From Flammeovirgaceae bacterium UBA7330 (GTDB lineage: Bacteria > Bacteroidota > Bacteroidia > Cytophagales > Cyclobacteriaceae): a stretch of 64,000 nucleotides of DNA. Shown here in pieces: positions 49,247 through 58,190 of this stretch (its first letter is position 1; every line of letters starts with the position of its first letter). Made by a program: the position numbers and the translations under genes. The stretch covers positions 1 to 64,000 of the forward strand of contig DKPQ01000007.1 of the NCBI GenBank assembly GCA_002471275.1, read 5' to 3'. The notes beneath the pieces are model-generated. The model was not told the DNA's origin. It worked only from the letters and a program-made list of their open reading frames with translations, and ran no database searches.

Positions 49247-50007
49247 CAAAACCAAGATTAGTGGTAAAAGTAGGGACGTCCACCCTTACTGCCGGAACGA
49301 ACAGGATTTCCAGGGGAAAAATCGAAGACATTGCCCGTCAGTTCGTGGAGCTGCAGGCTGAATACGACATCATTTTGGTGTCTTCCGGAGCTATTGCTAC
49401 GGCCAGGCAGTTTGTAGACATCAATGGCTGGTCCAATGTGGTGCATTCCAAGCAGGCCATGTCGGCCATCGGGCAGCCTAAGCTCATGCAGATCTACAGT
49501 GAGGTCTTCAGTGATTTCGGGTTGCGGGTGGCACAATGTCTGATGACGTACCGTGACTTTGAGAATGAGGAATCCAGGATCAACACCCGTAACACCATCC
49601 GGGAGCTGCTGGCACACAATTACATTCCCATCATCAATGAGAACGATACTGTAGCTGTTGAGGAGGTTGTCCTGGGAGACAATGACAAGCTCTCTGCATT
49701 GGTAGCCACACTGATCGATGCCGACCGGCTGATCATCGCCTCGGACATCGACGGCCTGTTTACCAGCAATCCTAACCTGGGTGAGGGAGCAGAGTTCATC
49801 GCTGAGGTCACTGACCTGGATGTGGTGAAAAACTACGTGCAGGAGCGCGACAATGGCCTGGGCACCGGAGGGATGACCTCCAAGATCAGCGCGGTGAAGA
49901 TCTGCTTTGAGAATGGTATCAAGGTCTATCTGGTCAATGGGGGTATACAATTCTTCATTACCAAGAGTCTCCGCGAAGAGATCCGCTTCACGAAGTTTTT
50001 GCCGTAA
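49243..50007 (+). CDS. proB: Glutamate 5-kinase (without PUA domain)
   Basis: A 254-residue amino-acid kinase: PRLVVKVGTSTLTAG at the start, ILVSSGAIATARQ, INENDTVAV, LGDNDKLSALVATLI and GTGGMTSKISA. It phosphorylates glutamate in the first step of proline synthesis. The C-terminal PUA domain of long homologues is absent, as in many Bacteroidota. The ATG at 49243 overlaps the proA stop; an earlier in-frame start (49213) lies within proA and is unlikely. Confidence 0.95.
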   Translation: MTKPRLVVKVGTSTLTAGTNRISRGKIEDIARQFVELQAEYDIILVSSGAIATARQFVDINGWSNVVHSKQAMSAIGQPKLMQIYSEVFSDFGLRVAQCLMTYRDFENEESRINTRNTIRELLAHNYIPIINENDTVAVEEVVLGDNDKLSALVATLIDADRLIIASDIDGLFTSNPNLGEGAEFIAEVTDLDVVKNYVQERDNGLGTGGMTSKISAVKICFENGIKVYLVNGGIQFFITKSLREEIRFTKFLP

Positions 50008-50275
50008 ATTGGCCTGATGGGGTTTAATTCGATATTCATTTCCTTAATACCCTGCCCGTGACGCGATAACTATTTCTGTTGGCTGTGTTTCACACCACTT
50101 TCTCTGGGCGCCACCAAACTATCACATACTTATCTAAATATCAAAAACAGGACGCCCCTACAGGGCTTCCTTTGAATCATGTACCCGCGGCGTCCACGCC
50201 GACGAACTATCTACTCCTACTCCGTGGTCTGTGACACACAGACCACTCCTTTGGGACCAACTTGATACATAATTA
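50008..50275. repeat. Intergenic REP-type hairpin pair
   Basis: CGGCGTCCACGCCG (50188-50201) and GTGGTCTGTG, ACA, CACAGACCAC (50224-50246) are perfect hairpins 22 bases apart. Neither has a T run, so they are poor intrinsic terminators. They sit between convergent genes, a common place for REP elements. Confidence 0.6.
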
Positions 50276-50509
50276 TCACTCACTAAAATGCTTCCATAGC
50301 ATCTTCCATTCTTCTTCGAGGGTACCATTGAAGAAATCCTTACCAGCACGGTTGTACCAGTAGCCCGCGTTGAACTTATCACCTTCTTTTCTATGCAGAT
50401 AGGCGTGTATCCAGGCAGCATCAGCCGTTGAAAGATCCTGCACGAGTTCATGTGCCCTGTCCCAATTTCCGTTTTTATCTGCTTCTAATGCCTGTAGGTA
50501 TGAATTCAT
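50276..50509 (-). CDS. Small TPR-like hypothetical protein
   Basis: A 77-residue protein from the ATG at 50509 (MNSYLQALEADKNGNWDRAHELVQDL). WIHAYLHRKEGDKFNAGYWYNRAGK completes two helix-hairpin units, resembling a pair of TPRs. The same pattern occurs in many short Bacteroidota and proteobacterial proteins of unknown role. No signal peptide. An upstream in-frame start would add 19 residues without matching character. Confidence 0.75.
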   Translation of the reverse strand: MNSYLQALEADKNGNWDRAHELVQDLSTADAAWIHAYLHRKEGDKFNAGYWYNRAGKDFFNGTLEEEWKMLWKHFSE

Positions 50510-50687
50510 GAGTCTGTAAATATTTGTTTGGCCATAATCGATAAAATGGAATGAATTATGGCACACTCTTTGCTTTTCAAAGGTAACAGCTATTTAGAAC
50601 TTTGATCTTTTCAACCGATTATAAGTATTTGATAAAGGCAACAAGCGGGGAATTATTTCGTTATTTTGCCGGAAGACAGGTGAAAGT

Positions 50688-50849
50688 ATGAAAAATATCC
50701 TTTTGTTGTGTTTTATCTTCCTCGGCGCATGTGTCCTCTCATCGTGCGCCACGCCTCTGTGCGCTACTTACAAGAATTCCACTAAGAAGGTTCCCAACCT
50801 TTCTAAGCCCAAGAACGACTACCAGACCAAGACATTCAGTGCTTTTTAG
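50688..50849 (+). CDS. Very small lipoprotein
   Basis: A 53-residue frame: MKNILLLCFIFLGACVLSSC gives a lipoprotein signal (Cys20), followed by a short basic tail (ATPLCATYKNSTKKVPN). No family recognised. Short lipoproteins of this layout are frequent in Bacteroidota. An SD-like run is absent, as usual for the phylum. Confidence 0.55.
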   Translation: MKNILLLCFIFLGACVLSSCATPLCATYKNSTKKVPNLSKPKNDYQTKTFSAF

Positions 50850-50974
50850 TTTATCATTTTATCATTTTTAAGGTACTTCGATTGGTCAATAATTAATGTT
50901 TTTCCCAACCTGAGAAGACACTTTTGGTCGTACTTGCAGGGAACTTAAATCCGGATAAAAGTCTTTTATTTTCT

Positions 50975-51601
50975 ATGCAAACGTCAATCAAAAACCATTG
51001 GGAAAAAGTCTATGAAACCAAACAGCCCAACGAGGTAAGTTGGACGCAGGAAGTCCCAAAAACTTCTCTAGATTTGATTCATAGTTTTAATCTACCGAAG
51101 ACAGCCAAAATCATTGATGTAGGTGGTGGTGATAGTAAATTGGTAGATTTTCTACTAGATGAGGGTTTTGAGGATGTTACTGTCTTGGATATTTCGGGGA
51201 ACGCCCTGGATAGGGCAAAAGCGCGATTAGGTCAAAGAGCTAGTAAAGTTTCATGGATTGAAAGTGATGTTACTGAATTCAAGACAAATAAAACTTATGA
51301 TGTATGGCACGATCGTGCCACCTTTCATTTTCTGACCAGTGCTGATCAAATCACCCAATACTTCAAAATTGTGAAGAAGGTAGTGGGTGGTTATCTGGCC
51401 ATAGGGACTTTCTCTGAGGATGGACCAACCAAATGCAGTGGTCTTGAGATCAAACAATATTCTGAATCCAAATTATATCATCAGTTTGCTCAAGGATTTG
51501 AAAAAATCCAGTGTCACACTGAGAATCATATTACTCCATTCAAAACCACCCAGAATTTCTTGTTCTGTAGCTTTAGAAAAATCGGTAATAGATCTATCTA
51601 A
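50975..51601 (+). CDS. Class I SAM-dependent methyltransferase
   Basis: A 208-residue methyltransferase. The ATG at 50975 starts MQTSIKNHWEKVYETKQPNEVSWTQ, the usual N-terminus of this subgroup. SAM-binding motifs are KIIDVGGGDSKLVDFLL, VLDISGNALDRAKARLG and WIESDVTEF; the WHDRATFHFLT block is characteristic of the thiol/tellurite-like methyltransferase relatives. The substrate is not identifiable. Convergent with the aldo/keto reductase gene. Confidence 0.88.
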   Translation: MQTSIKNHWEKVYETKQPNEVSWTQEVPKTSLDLIHSFNLPKTAKIIDVGGGDSKLVDFLLDEGFEDVTVLDISGNALDRAKARLGQRASKVSWIESDVTEFKTNKTYDVWHDRATFHFLTSADQITQYFKIVKKVVGGYLAIGTFSEDGPTKCSGLEIKQYSESKLYHQFAQGFEKIQCHTENHITPFKTTQNFLFCSFRKIGNRSI

Positions 51602-51621
51602 TTCGGTAGACCTGGTCAGTA

Positions 51622-52530
51622 TTAGACCTCTCCAATCATTTTTTTTCTCATCTCCTGATCAGGGAGTTTTCCGAGACCTGCTCCCATGTTGTCGATCATG
51701 TGTTTGGCATTGTCTGTGCCGGGGATCACGCAGGTGACAGCCGGGTGACTCAGGATGAACTTTAAAAAGAACTGTCCCCAGCTGTTGCAATCAAATTCTT
51801 TGGCATAATCCGGGAGCTCCTTACCTCGGACCGACCGGAATAACGAACCCCCTTCATACGGCTGATTGATGATCACTGCAACGCCTTTATCCTGAGCCAG
51901 AGGCAGGATGCGCTCTTCCACCTTCCGGCTGACAATAGAATAGTTGATCTGAAGAAAATCCAGCTTTTCGGTTTTCAGGATCTGCTCGATATTGCTGTAG
52001 CTGCTCTCTGTGTAATGTGTGATGCCCAGGTAGCGGATCTTGCCGTCTGCTTTCCAGCTCCGTAGGGTGGCCAGGTGTGTTTGCCAGTCCACCAGGTTAT
52101 GGATCTGCATGAGGTCGATGGTCTTGCGCCTGAGCAGGCTGAAGGAGCGGTTCATCTGGTCGATGCCGGACTGTCTGCCATTCGTCCACACCTTGGTGGC
52201 GACGAACAGCTTCTCATTGATGCCCAGCTCGGTGGACAAGTCCCCGACCACGCCTTCCGAACGGCCATACATCGGTGAGCTGTCGATGACGGATCCGCCT
52301 TTCTCCAGTAGTGTCAAGAGCACCTCTTTTAAGGGAGCCCGCTCGGCAGGTGCGGCGCCCACATCAAACGTTTGCCAGGTGCCCACACCCACGATGGGGA
52401 GCATTTCTCCGGAGGAAGGGATCTTTCTTTTCATTACCGATGCCTGTGCTGCGACCAGGCTGGGGAGTGGAGTGAGCCATGGGCTGGCCCCCATCGCTGC
52501 CAGGTAGCCCAGGGATTTCCGTCGTTGCAT
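51622..52530 (-). CDS. Aldo/keto reductase with Tat-like signal
   Basis: A 302-residue AKR: GVGTWQTFDVG, VIDSSPMYGRSEGVVGDL (catalytic Asp and Tyr), VATKVWTNGRQ (catalytic Lys), DLMQIHNLVDWQTHL (His) and LGITHY. The N-terminus MQRRKSLGYLAAMGASPWLTPLPSLVAAQ has a twin-arginine pair and hydrophobic stretch, so export by Tat is likely. Substrate unknown. Divergent from the AraC-type regulator, which may control it. Confidence 0.9.
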   Translation of the reverse strand: MQRRKSLGYLAAMGASPWLTPLPSLVAAQASVMKRKIPSSGEMLPIVGVGTWQTFDVGAAPAERAPLKEVLLTLLEKGGSVIDSSPMYGRSEGVVGDLSTELGINEKLFVATKVWTNGRQSGIDQMNRSFSLLRRKTIDLMQIHNLVDWQTHLATLRSWKADGKIRYLGITHYTESSYSNIEQILKTEKLDFLQINYSIVSRKVEERILPLAQDKGVAVIINQPYEGGSLFRSVRGKELPDYAKEFDCNSWGQFFLKFILSHPAVTCVIPGTDNAKHMIDNMGAGLGKLPDQEMRKKMIGEV

Positions 52531-52642
52531 TCAATAAAGATAATCAACATATTCCTCTATCTTCTTAATAAGCTTCTATCATGTCACATTTCAATCAACA
52601 TTTTCAATCAAATCAGTACATTTGATATTATAGTCATGGGTC

Positions 52643-53512
52643 ATGAGCATCAAAAGTATCCCTGTCCGGAAAATCACGACTGAGCCCAAACAACAGGAAG
52701 TTGCCGGGAGTCCTGATTTTAGCATCCGAGATATGGGACAGTTGCTGAATGGGAGAGACCTGCAGCAGGACCTGCACAGGCATGACTTTTTTTTGATCAT
52801 GGCGCTTGAAAAGGGAAATGGCAGCCATGACATCGATTTCAACCATCATGAGTTATGTGATCGATGTGTTTTCTTTATGCGGCCTGGCCAGGTCCATAGG
52901 CTCGAATTGCATGAAGGAAGCAGCGGGTTCCTGATGCAATTCAAGTCGGATTTCTATCCTCATGACAGGCTTTCAGGGGAACTTCTTAGATCACTAAGCC
53001 GACAGACCCTTTGCCAGCTTGAGGCAGAACCGTTTCGCAGACTCATGACAACACTGAAAATTGTACACCAAGAATATCGGGAGCGAATGGAAAGGTTCAC
53101 CGATGTGATTAGGGCAAATCTGAATATTTTTTTTATCGAGCTGCTGCGAAACAAATCGCGCACGGACTCCGACGAGGGACATAGCCCATATCACATGGAT
53201 CGTCTTGAAGAGTTTTTAGCCCTTGTAGAGTCCCATTTGATAAATCACAAAGATGTGGCGTTTTATGCCGACCAGCTTCATCTTTCATCTTTCCAGCTCA
53301 ACGCTATCACGAAAAGGCTCCTGGATAAGACCAGCTCCGAGATCATTGACGAGCACGTGATCCTGGAGGGCAAGCGATATTTACTGGCCACTACGGACCA
53401 GGTCAATCAGATTGCCTATAAGCTTGGCTTTGAGGATCCTTCCTACTTTATCAGGTTTTTTAAGAAGCACACAGGGTATTCTCCGGAAGCGTTTCGTCGG
53501 AATTTCAAATAA
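52643..53512 (+). CDS. AraC-family transcriptional regulator
   Basis: A 289-residue regulator: an N-terminal cupin-like sensor (HDFFLIMALEKGNGSHDIDFNHHE, FMRPGQVHRLEL) and a C-terminal AraC double helix-turn-helix (DQLHLSSFQLNAITKRLLDKTSSEII, then QIAYKLGFEDPSYFIRFFKKHTGYSPEAFR). It is divergent from the aldo/keto reductase and followed by two small membrane-protein genes, which are candidate targets. Confidence 0.92.
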   Translation: MSIKSIPVRKITTEPKQQEVAGSPDFSIRDMGQLLNGRDLQQDLHRHDFFLIMALEKGNGSHDIDFNHHELCDRCVFFMRPGQVHRLELHEGSSGFLMQFKSDFYPHDRLSGELLRSLSRQTLCQLEAEPFRRLMTTLKIVHQEYRERMERFTDVIRANLNIFFIELLRNKSRTDSDEGHSPYHMDRLEEFLALVESHLINHKDVAFYADQLHLSSFQLNAITKRLLDKTSSEIIDEHVILEGKRYLLATTDQVNQIAYKLGFEDPSYFIRFFKKHTGYSPEAFRRNFK

Positions 53513-53602
53513 GTCCCATTCAACTTCATTTTTGTCCTATCAGGGGGATGCCGCTGGAAAATAGCTTTGTCGATAACTATTTATAAATCAAATATTATCG
53601 AT

Positions 53603-53827
53603 ATGAAAACGAAAATGAGGCTTATCGCTTCCCTTAAAATATGGGTAGTTATCTACCCGTCAATCACATTCTTTCTCTACTTGTTCGGTGAAGCCATGGC
53701 CACTATACCATTGTATCAAAGGACATTTATACTCACGATCTCCCTGGTTCCCTGGATCGTATTCCTGGGTGTCCCATTTGTAGATCTGATACTTGACAAG
53801 ATCCGTCCTGACGTAGGTAAAAAATGA
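53603..53827 (+). CDS. Small membrane protein
   Basis: A 74-residue protein from the ATG at 53603, with two hydrophobic helices (about 13-30 and 42-60) and a C-terminal DKIRPDVGKK. It resembles small Bacteroidota proteins of the DUF2798 kind (two-helix, about 75 residues), but the assignment is weak. It follows the AraC-type gene. Confidence 0.65.
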   Translation: MKTKMRLIASLKIWVVIYPSITFFLYLFGEAMATIPLYQRTFILTISLVPWIVFLGVPFVDLILDKIRPDVGKK

Positions 53828-53967
53828 AGTCAGGTGCGTTAAATGCAAAAAGTTGGCCACAAGCCAGCACCAATTTGTAGGACAAAGCAGAGTTGCAGAG
53901 CAGCTTTTGCTTTGTCCTCTCAATCACAACCTTACCTCAACCAATAGCATAATAAACCTTTAACAAT

Positions 53968-54648
53968 ATGAATCCCATTAGAAAAACTTCGCTGATATTC
54001 GGACTGTTCTTCGCCGGTACATTTATCTTTTCCATTCCAGCTCTATTTTTTTATGATCCATTGTTCAATAGCAAAGAATATCTGCTGTTGGGTGGTTTTG
54101 ACACACGTATTTCGATAGGCGCACTATTTGAGATATTTACAGCGATATGCAACATTGCCACAGCCATTGTTATTTTTCCATTATTCAGAAAGATCAGTGA
54201 GACAGCTTCGCTGGGTTATGTGGCAACGCGAACTGTAGAGTCATTGCTCATTCTTTCAGGAGTGGTCAGCCTCATGGCAATTATGTCGATTCGCACTGAA
54301 TACATACCAGGATCAGACGCTCAAGGCCTCTTGATGGCTAAGCAGGTATTGATGGCTTTCCATGACTGGACCTTTATGCTCGGACCACAGTTTTGTTCTG
54401 GCATAGGGAGCGGGATGTTGCTCGGCTACCTGATGTATCGCTCCGGTGCAATGCCTGCTCGTTTAGCATTGATTGGACTTATAGGAGGACCACTGGCATT
54501 TATCGGAGGTATCCTGGTGCTCTTCGATGTCCTACAGCCGATGAGTCCTGGACTCTTCGCTATCACCGCGTTGGAAATAATATGGGAGTTATCGATCATT
54601 GTATACACACTTTCCGTAGGTTTCAGACCTGAGGCGAAGCTCGGGTAA
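53968..54648 (+). CDS. DUF4386 family membrane protein
   Basis: A 226-residue integral membrane protein with six hydrophobic segments. The opening RKTSLIFGLFFAGTFIFSIPALFFYDPLF and the blocks GALFEIFTAICNIATAIVIFPLF and VATRTVESLLILSGVVSL are diagnostic of DUF4386. Function unknown. It lies in a run of small genes downstream of the AraC regulator. Confidence 0.9.
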   Translation: MNPIRKTSLIFGLFFAGTFIFSIPALFFYDPLFNSKEYLLLGGFDTRISIGALFEIFTAICNIATAIVIFPLFRKISETASLGYVATRTVESLLILSGVVSLMAIMSIRTEYIPGSDAQGLLMAKQVLMAFHDWTFMLGPQFCSGIGSGMLLGYLMYRSGAMPARLALIGLIGGPLAFIGGILVLFDVLQPMSPGLFAITALEIIWELSIIVYTLSVGFRPEAKLG

Positions 54649-54732
54649 GCATAATCGATTTAATTGCTAAATCATTACGTTTTAGATAATATTGGTGTAT
54701 AATGGTTTGTATAGATCTGTGAAGTTAAAAAT

Positions 54733-55161
54733 ATGAGCAAATATATAGATGCCACTGAGGATAAGGGAAAGGTCTTTTATCAACAATTTCATGACAAAGG
54801 GAAGGTTGTTATGCTTAACCTGCTAAGGTTTAGGAGCGTAGCCGATTACACAAATGCAAGTAATCTGCAGCCGGCAAATGAAATCAGTGGAAAGGAAGCT
54901 TATGATCGCTACCTGGAGAGTACCTTGCCTCACTTATCAAAGGCTGGGTCAAAGGTCTTGTTTTATGGTAGCTGCAATAAATTTCTTATCGGACCCACCA
55001 CAGACCATTGGGATGCGATGCTTCTGGTGGAGCATCAATCTGTGCAGAAGTTCATTGAATTCTCTCGGAATGAGAACTATTTAAAAGGTGCTGGTCACAG
55101 GACAGCTGCTCTGGAGGATTCGCGGCTCTTGCCGATTACCGAGAAATTGATAGCGGGATAA
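54733..55161 (+). CDS. DUF1330-like protein
   Basis: A 142-residue protein of the dimeric alpha-beta barrel type. GKVVMLNLLRFRSVADY, AYDRYLESTLPHLSKAGSKVLFYG and WDAMLLVEHQSVQKFIEFSRNENYL match the DUF1330 layout, including the late Tyr. Members have no defined function. Cytosolic. Confidence 0.8.
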   Translation: MSKYIDATEDKGKVFYQQFHDKGKVVMLNLLRFRSVADYTNASNLQPANEISGKEAYDRYLESTLPHLSKAGSKVLFYGSCNKFLIGPTTDHWDAMLLVEHQSVQKFIEFSRNENYLKGAGHRTAALEDSRLLPITEKLIAG

Positions 55162-55348
55162 ACATCGCAACCTGATGTTTCTTAATAAAACTCAACAAAA
55201 CTGAACCTAAAAATCAAATCACTTTTTCTTCTTTACAAACTTCGTTTTAGTGTCCTGCCTGTGTTCAATAATAGGTGGTCATGAGGATGAGAGGGGTATC
55301 CAGAAAATATGTAGATTTAGGGTATCGCCAACAGCTGAGCTAAAAAAA

Positions 55349-56554
55349 ATGAATAGAATCTTAACAATGACCATGATAGCTATCCTTGCAGGTTGCACGC
55401 AAACTGCTGATCATAACGGCCAAGCTGGTCAGGCAAGTGAAAGTTTGAACGCTGTGAAGGAGCGTTTTGCCAGGATGGAAGCGGATGCTTTAAAGGAGCC
55501 ATATCATGGAATTTTCACTACTAATGATACCCTGGAAAATCTGTATTCTATTAAGGCAACCAATGTTACAACAGCACCTATTATCGAAGCAGCCAATAAT
55601 TTCCTGGCCGCTTTAAGTACAGATCAACGACAGCGCACGACTTTTGAAATCACAGACCAGGAGTGGAGAAAATGGAGTAATGTTGACAATGGCATTTATG
55701 ATCGTCAGGGTGTAAGCCTGAAAGAGATGGATGAAGAGCAGAAAAAACTGGCTTTTGACTTAATGCGATCATCTCTCAGTGCTAAAGGTTTGCAACTCAG
55801 TAAGGACATTATGAAGACCGACCAGACGCTGAGGGAGCTAAATGATAATTCTGCCGATTATGACGAGGAATTATACTTCTTTACGCTGATGGGAACCCCC
55901 TCAGATACTGCCCCCTGGGGATGGCAAATAGATGGACATCACCTGGTGATCAACTATTTCGTTTTAGGTGATCAGGTAGTCATGTCTCCTGTATTCATGG
56001 GAGGAGAGCCTATTTTTACCACATCCGGAAAATACAAGGGGAATACCTTGTTTCAGGATGAACAGAACATGGGTTTGGCCTTTATGCAATCGCTGTCCGA
56101 TACACAGCAGGTAGATGCTACCATTACCAGGGTCAAAACAGGAAACAACAACGTTTCTGAAGCCAATAAAGACAATCTGACACTTGATTTTCAGGGTATT
56201 CAGGCTTCCTCATTATCAGCATCTCAACGAGCAGAGTTGCTGGAACTGATCAATCAATACATCAGCAATATGAGGGAGGGACACAAACAGGTGAAGATGG
56301 AAGAGGTGATTCGGCATATTGACAATACATGGTTTTCCTGGGTAGGGGAGACAAAGCCGGATGCTGTTTTCTACTACCGCATCCATAGCCCTGTAGTGCT
56401 CATTGAGTTTGACCATCAGCGTGTGGTAGGTGTTCCAAATACCGATGATGGCAAACCATCCAGAAACCATATCCATACGGTGGTTAGAACACCCAATGGT
56501 AATGATTATGGAAAAGATCTTTTAAGACAACATTTGGCGAATCATCAACATTGA
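55349..56554 (+). CDS. DUF3500 family lipoprotein
   Basis: A 401-residue lipoprotein (MNRILTMTMIAILAGC, Cys16). DUF3500 is supported by FLAALSTDQRQRTTFEI, EWRKWSNVDNGIYDRQGVSL, PWGWQIDGHHLVINYFVLGDQ and the end IEFDHQRVVGVPNTDDGKPSRNHIHTVVRTPNGNDYG. The invariant HH and HIH groups hint at metal binding, though the family function is unknown. The ATG at 55349 is chosen because it starts the lipoprotein signal. Confidence 0.9.
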   Translation: MNRILTMTMIAILAGCTQTADHNGQAGQASESLNAVKERFARMEADALKEPYHGIFTTNDTLENLYSIKATNVTTAPIIEAANNFLAALSTDQRQRTTFEITDQEWRKWSNVDNGIYDRQGVSLKEMDEEQKKLAFDLMRSSLSAKGLQLSKDIMKTDQTLRELNDNSADYDEELYFFTLMGTPSDTAPWGWQIDGHHLVINYFVLGDQVVMSPVFMGGEPIFTTSGKYKGNTLFQDEQNMGLAFMQSLSDTQQVDATITRVKTGNNNVSEANKDNLTLDFQGIQASSLSASQRAELLELINQYISNMREGHKQVKMEEVIRHIDNTWFSWVGETKPDAVFYYRIHSPVVLIEFDHQRVVGVPNTDDGKPSRNHIHTVVRTPNGNDYGKDLLRQHLANHQH

Positions 56555-56692
56555 GTAGGACATTGCTCCGGAGTATTTGTGGCTTTAGCCTAACACCGGG
56601 AAATTGATAAAGAGAAGCTAATCTTAAGTAATAGTGTATTTAGTTATTTATTAAAGGGAAAGAGGAATAAAATATTTACTTAACTTTATATC

Positions 56693-56929
56693 ATGGATGC
56701 AATTGATAAGAAAATACTGAATAATTATTTAGGGCTTCTGGAGAGGTTAAATCCAACAATGAAGTTGAAACTAATCGATCGATTGAATGAATCCATTAAG
56801 TCTTATGTTTCTTCAAAATCAACAATGATGTCTGCATTTGGTGCCTGGGATTCTGACGAATCAGCTGAGGAAGTCATAAATACCATTCGTAAAAGCAGGC
56901 ATACCAACCGTCAGATAGAGGAGTTTTGA
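56693..56929 (+). CDS. VapB-like antitoxin
   Basis: A 78-residue helical protein directly upstream of a VapC-type PIN toxin. LGLLERLNPTMKLKLIDRLNESIK resembles the Bacteroidota antitoxin pattern of two helices with a GAWDSDESAEEVI segment (residues 50-62) that recurs before VapC genes. It should bind the toxin and repress the operon. The stop TGA overlaps the toxin start. Confidence 0.8.
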   Translation: MDAIDKKILNNYLGLLERLNPTMKLKLIDRLNESIKSYVSSKSTMMSAFGAWDSDESAEEVINTIRKSRHTNRQIEEF

Positions 56930-57321
56930 AATTCCTTCTCGACACCAATATTTGCATTTATTACATGAAAGGGAGGTACGGTTTAAATGATAAATTTGAA
57001 TCGATGCCTTCAGGCTCGCTATTCATTTCAGAAATAACACTCGCAGAGCTCAAATTTGGTGTGGCTAATAGCACAGCTCCTAAACGAAATAATAAGGCGC
57101 TAGTTAACTTCTTGTCAGGTATCCAGATACTTCCGATTTTTGACGCGTTAGATGTTTTTGCAGTTGAAAAAGCTCGATTGAAGAAGGAAGGCACCCCAGT
57201 GGATGATTTTGACCTATTAATTGGTGCATCTGCAGTAGCAAACGGTTTAACCCTTGTTACCAACAATATCAAACATTTCGATCGTATCAAGGGAATTCAG
57301 ATCGAAAACTGGACAAAATAA
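56926..57321 (+). CDS. VapC-type PIN-domain ribonuclease toxin
   Basis: A 131-residue PIN toxin starting at TTG (56926), which overlaps the antitoxin stop. Acidic active-site residues lie in FLLDTNICIYYMKG, EITLAELKFG, VDDFDLLIGASAVANGLTLVTNN and FDRIKGIQIENW. It should cleave a specific tRNA or rRNA when free of antitoxin. The pair lies outside the cassette array; no recombination-site arms were seen around it. Confidence 0.9.
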   Translation: MKFLLDTNICIYYMKGRYGLNDKFESMPSGSLFISEITLAELKFGVANSTAPKRNNKALVNFLSGIQILPIFDALDVFAVEKARLKKEGTPVDDFDLLIGASAVANGLTLVTNNIKHFDRIKGIQIENWTK

Positions 57322-57715
57322 TATCACTAACATAACTTTCTAAGATATTAATTCCTTATTTTTAACTGCATCAATCAGTTTTTCGGAATCTTTTAACTCG
57401 AAGACATTGAAAAGAACTTTGGTTAAAATGAATGTGAATAGAATCATACTACTCTTCATCTTAATCACCAATTCCGGATTTGCAAAGGAAAAATAATAGA
57501 GAGTTTCAATGTCAAGGATTGGGTGATAGTCAGAGTAAATCCATGTTTCAGATACCTTTCAAAAAGACATTAGTTCTTGCTGATGAAGAATATCTGCTGG
57601 TCATTTCTTCAGCTTTTGTGGGTGAAAAGCATGAACACAAATTTGGGTGTAAGTCTTATGCACTCTCAATGGAGTATTAACTTGTCATTGATAAGAAAAT
57701 TTTAACTCAAAAAAC
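57322..57715. pseudogene. Degenerate reading frames of a small secreted protein
   Basis: An ATG at 57428 opens MNVNRIILLFILITNSGFAKEK, a good signal peptide that stops at once. The next frame continues IIESFNVKDWVIVRVNPC and then MFQIPFKKTLVLADEEYLLVISSAFVG in a third frame up to 57680. Two frameshifts in about 250 bases suggest a decayed gene. 57322-57427 holds nothing recognisable. Confidence 0.4.
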
Positions 57716-58042
57716 ATGTGGACAACAGAATCGCTCTGGTTTGAAATTGCCCTGGTGAGCATTGTGTATGCTTTGGGTAATATCCTGATGGGGCATTTTG
57801 AGGAACGAACACCGAAGATCAGAAGGGTAGGGAAGTACCTCTTAACGCTGTTAATCATTTGTGGGTTATCTGTTCTGTTTGGACGTACGGTGGCTTTGAT
57901 TTGTCTTTCTACCCTGATCTTTCCGGTGATCTTCATACATGGCTATTACTTACCCAGGAAAAAAGGAATCAACGGATGGACAGGGGAGCCCAAAAGAAAA
58001 TACTATGAATTCCGGAAATGGGATACGGATATTTTTAGATAG
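57716..58042 (+). CDS. Small membrane protein
   Basis: A 108-residue protein with three hydrophobic segments (about 6-22, 41-56, 60-78) and a basic C-terminus (RKKGINGWTGEPKRKYYEF). No family recognised. Alone, with about 150 bases to the next gene. Confidence 0.7.
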   Translation: MWTTESLWFEIALVSIVYALGNILMGHFEERTPKIRRVGKYLLTLLIICGLSVLFGRTVALICLSTLIFPVIFIHGYYLPRKKGINGWTGEPKRKYYEFRKWDTDIFR

Positions 58043-58190
58043 CGCTCCACGCTAATACATAGCTGCAAATTTTTATTCACCCAAAAGCTCTGCTCAATAC
58101 AAAGACGAAAAGAAATGCCCAATCAATTGAGTTCCCTTCCTTATCTTTAGGTAGAACCTATTCACAGCGTAATCCTAAATACCAGCGGGG

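Noticed and set aside
50224..50246. Intrinsic terminator of proB
   Set aside because: The hairpin is perfect but has no T run on either side, and a second similar hairpin precedes it; REP-type is a better reading.
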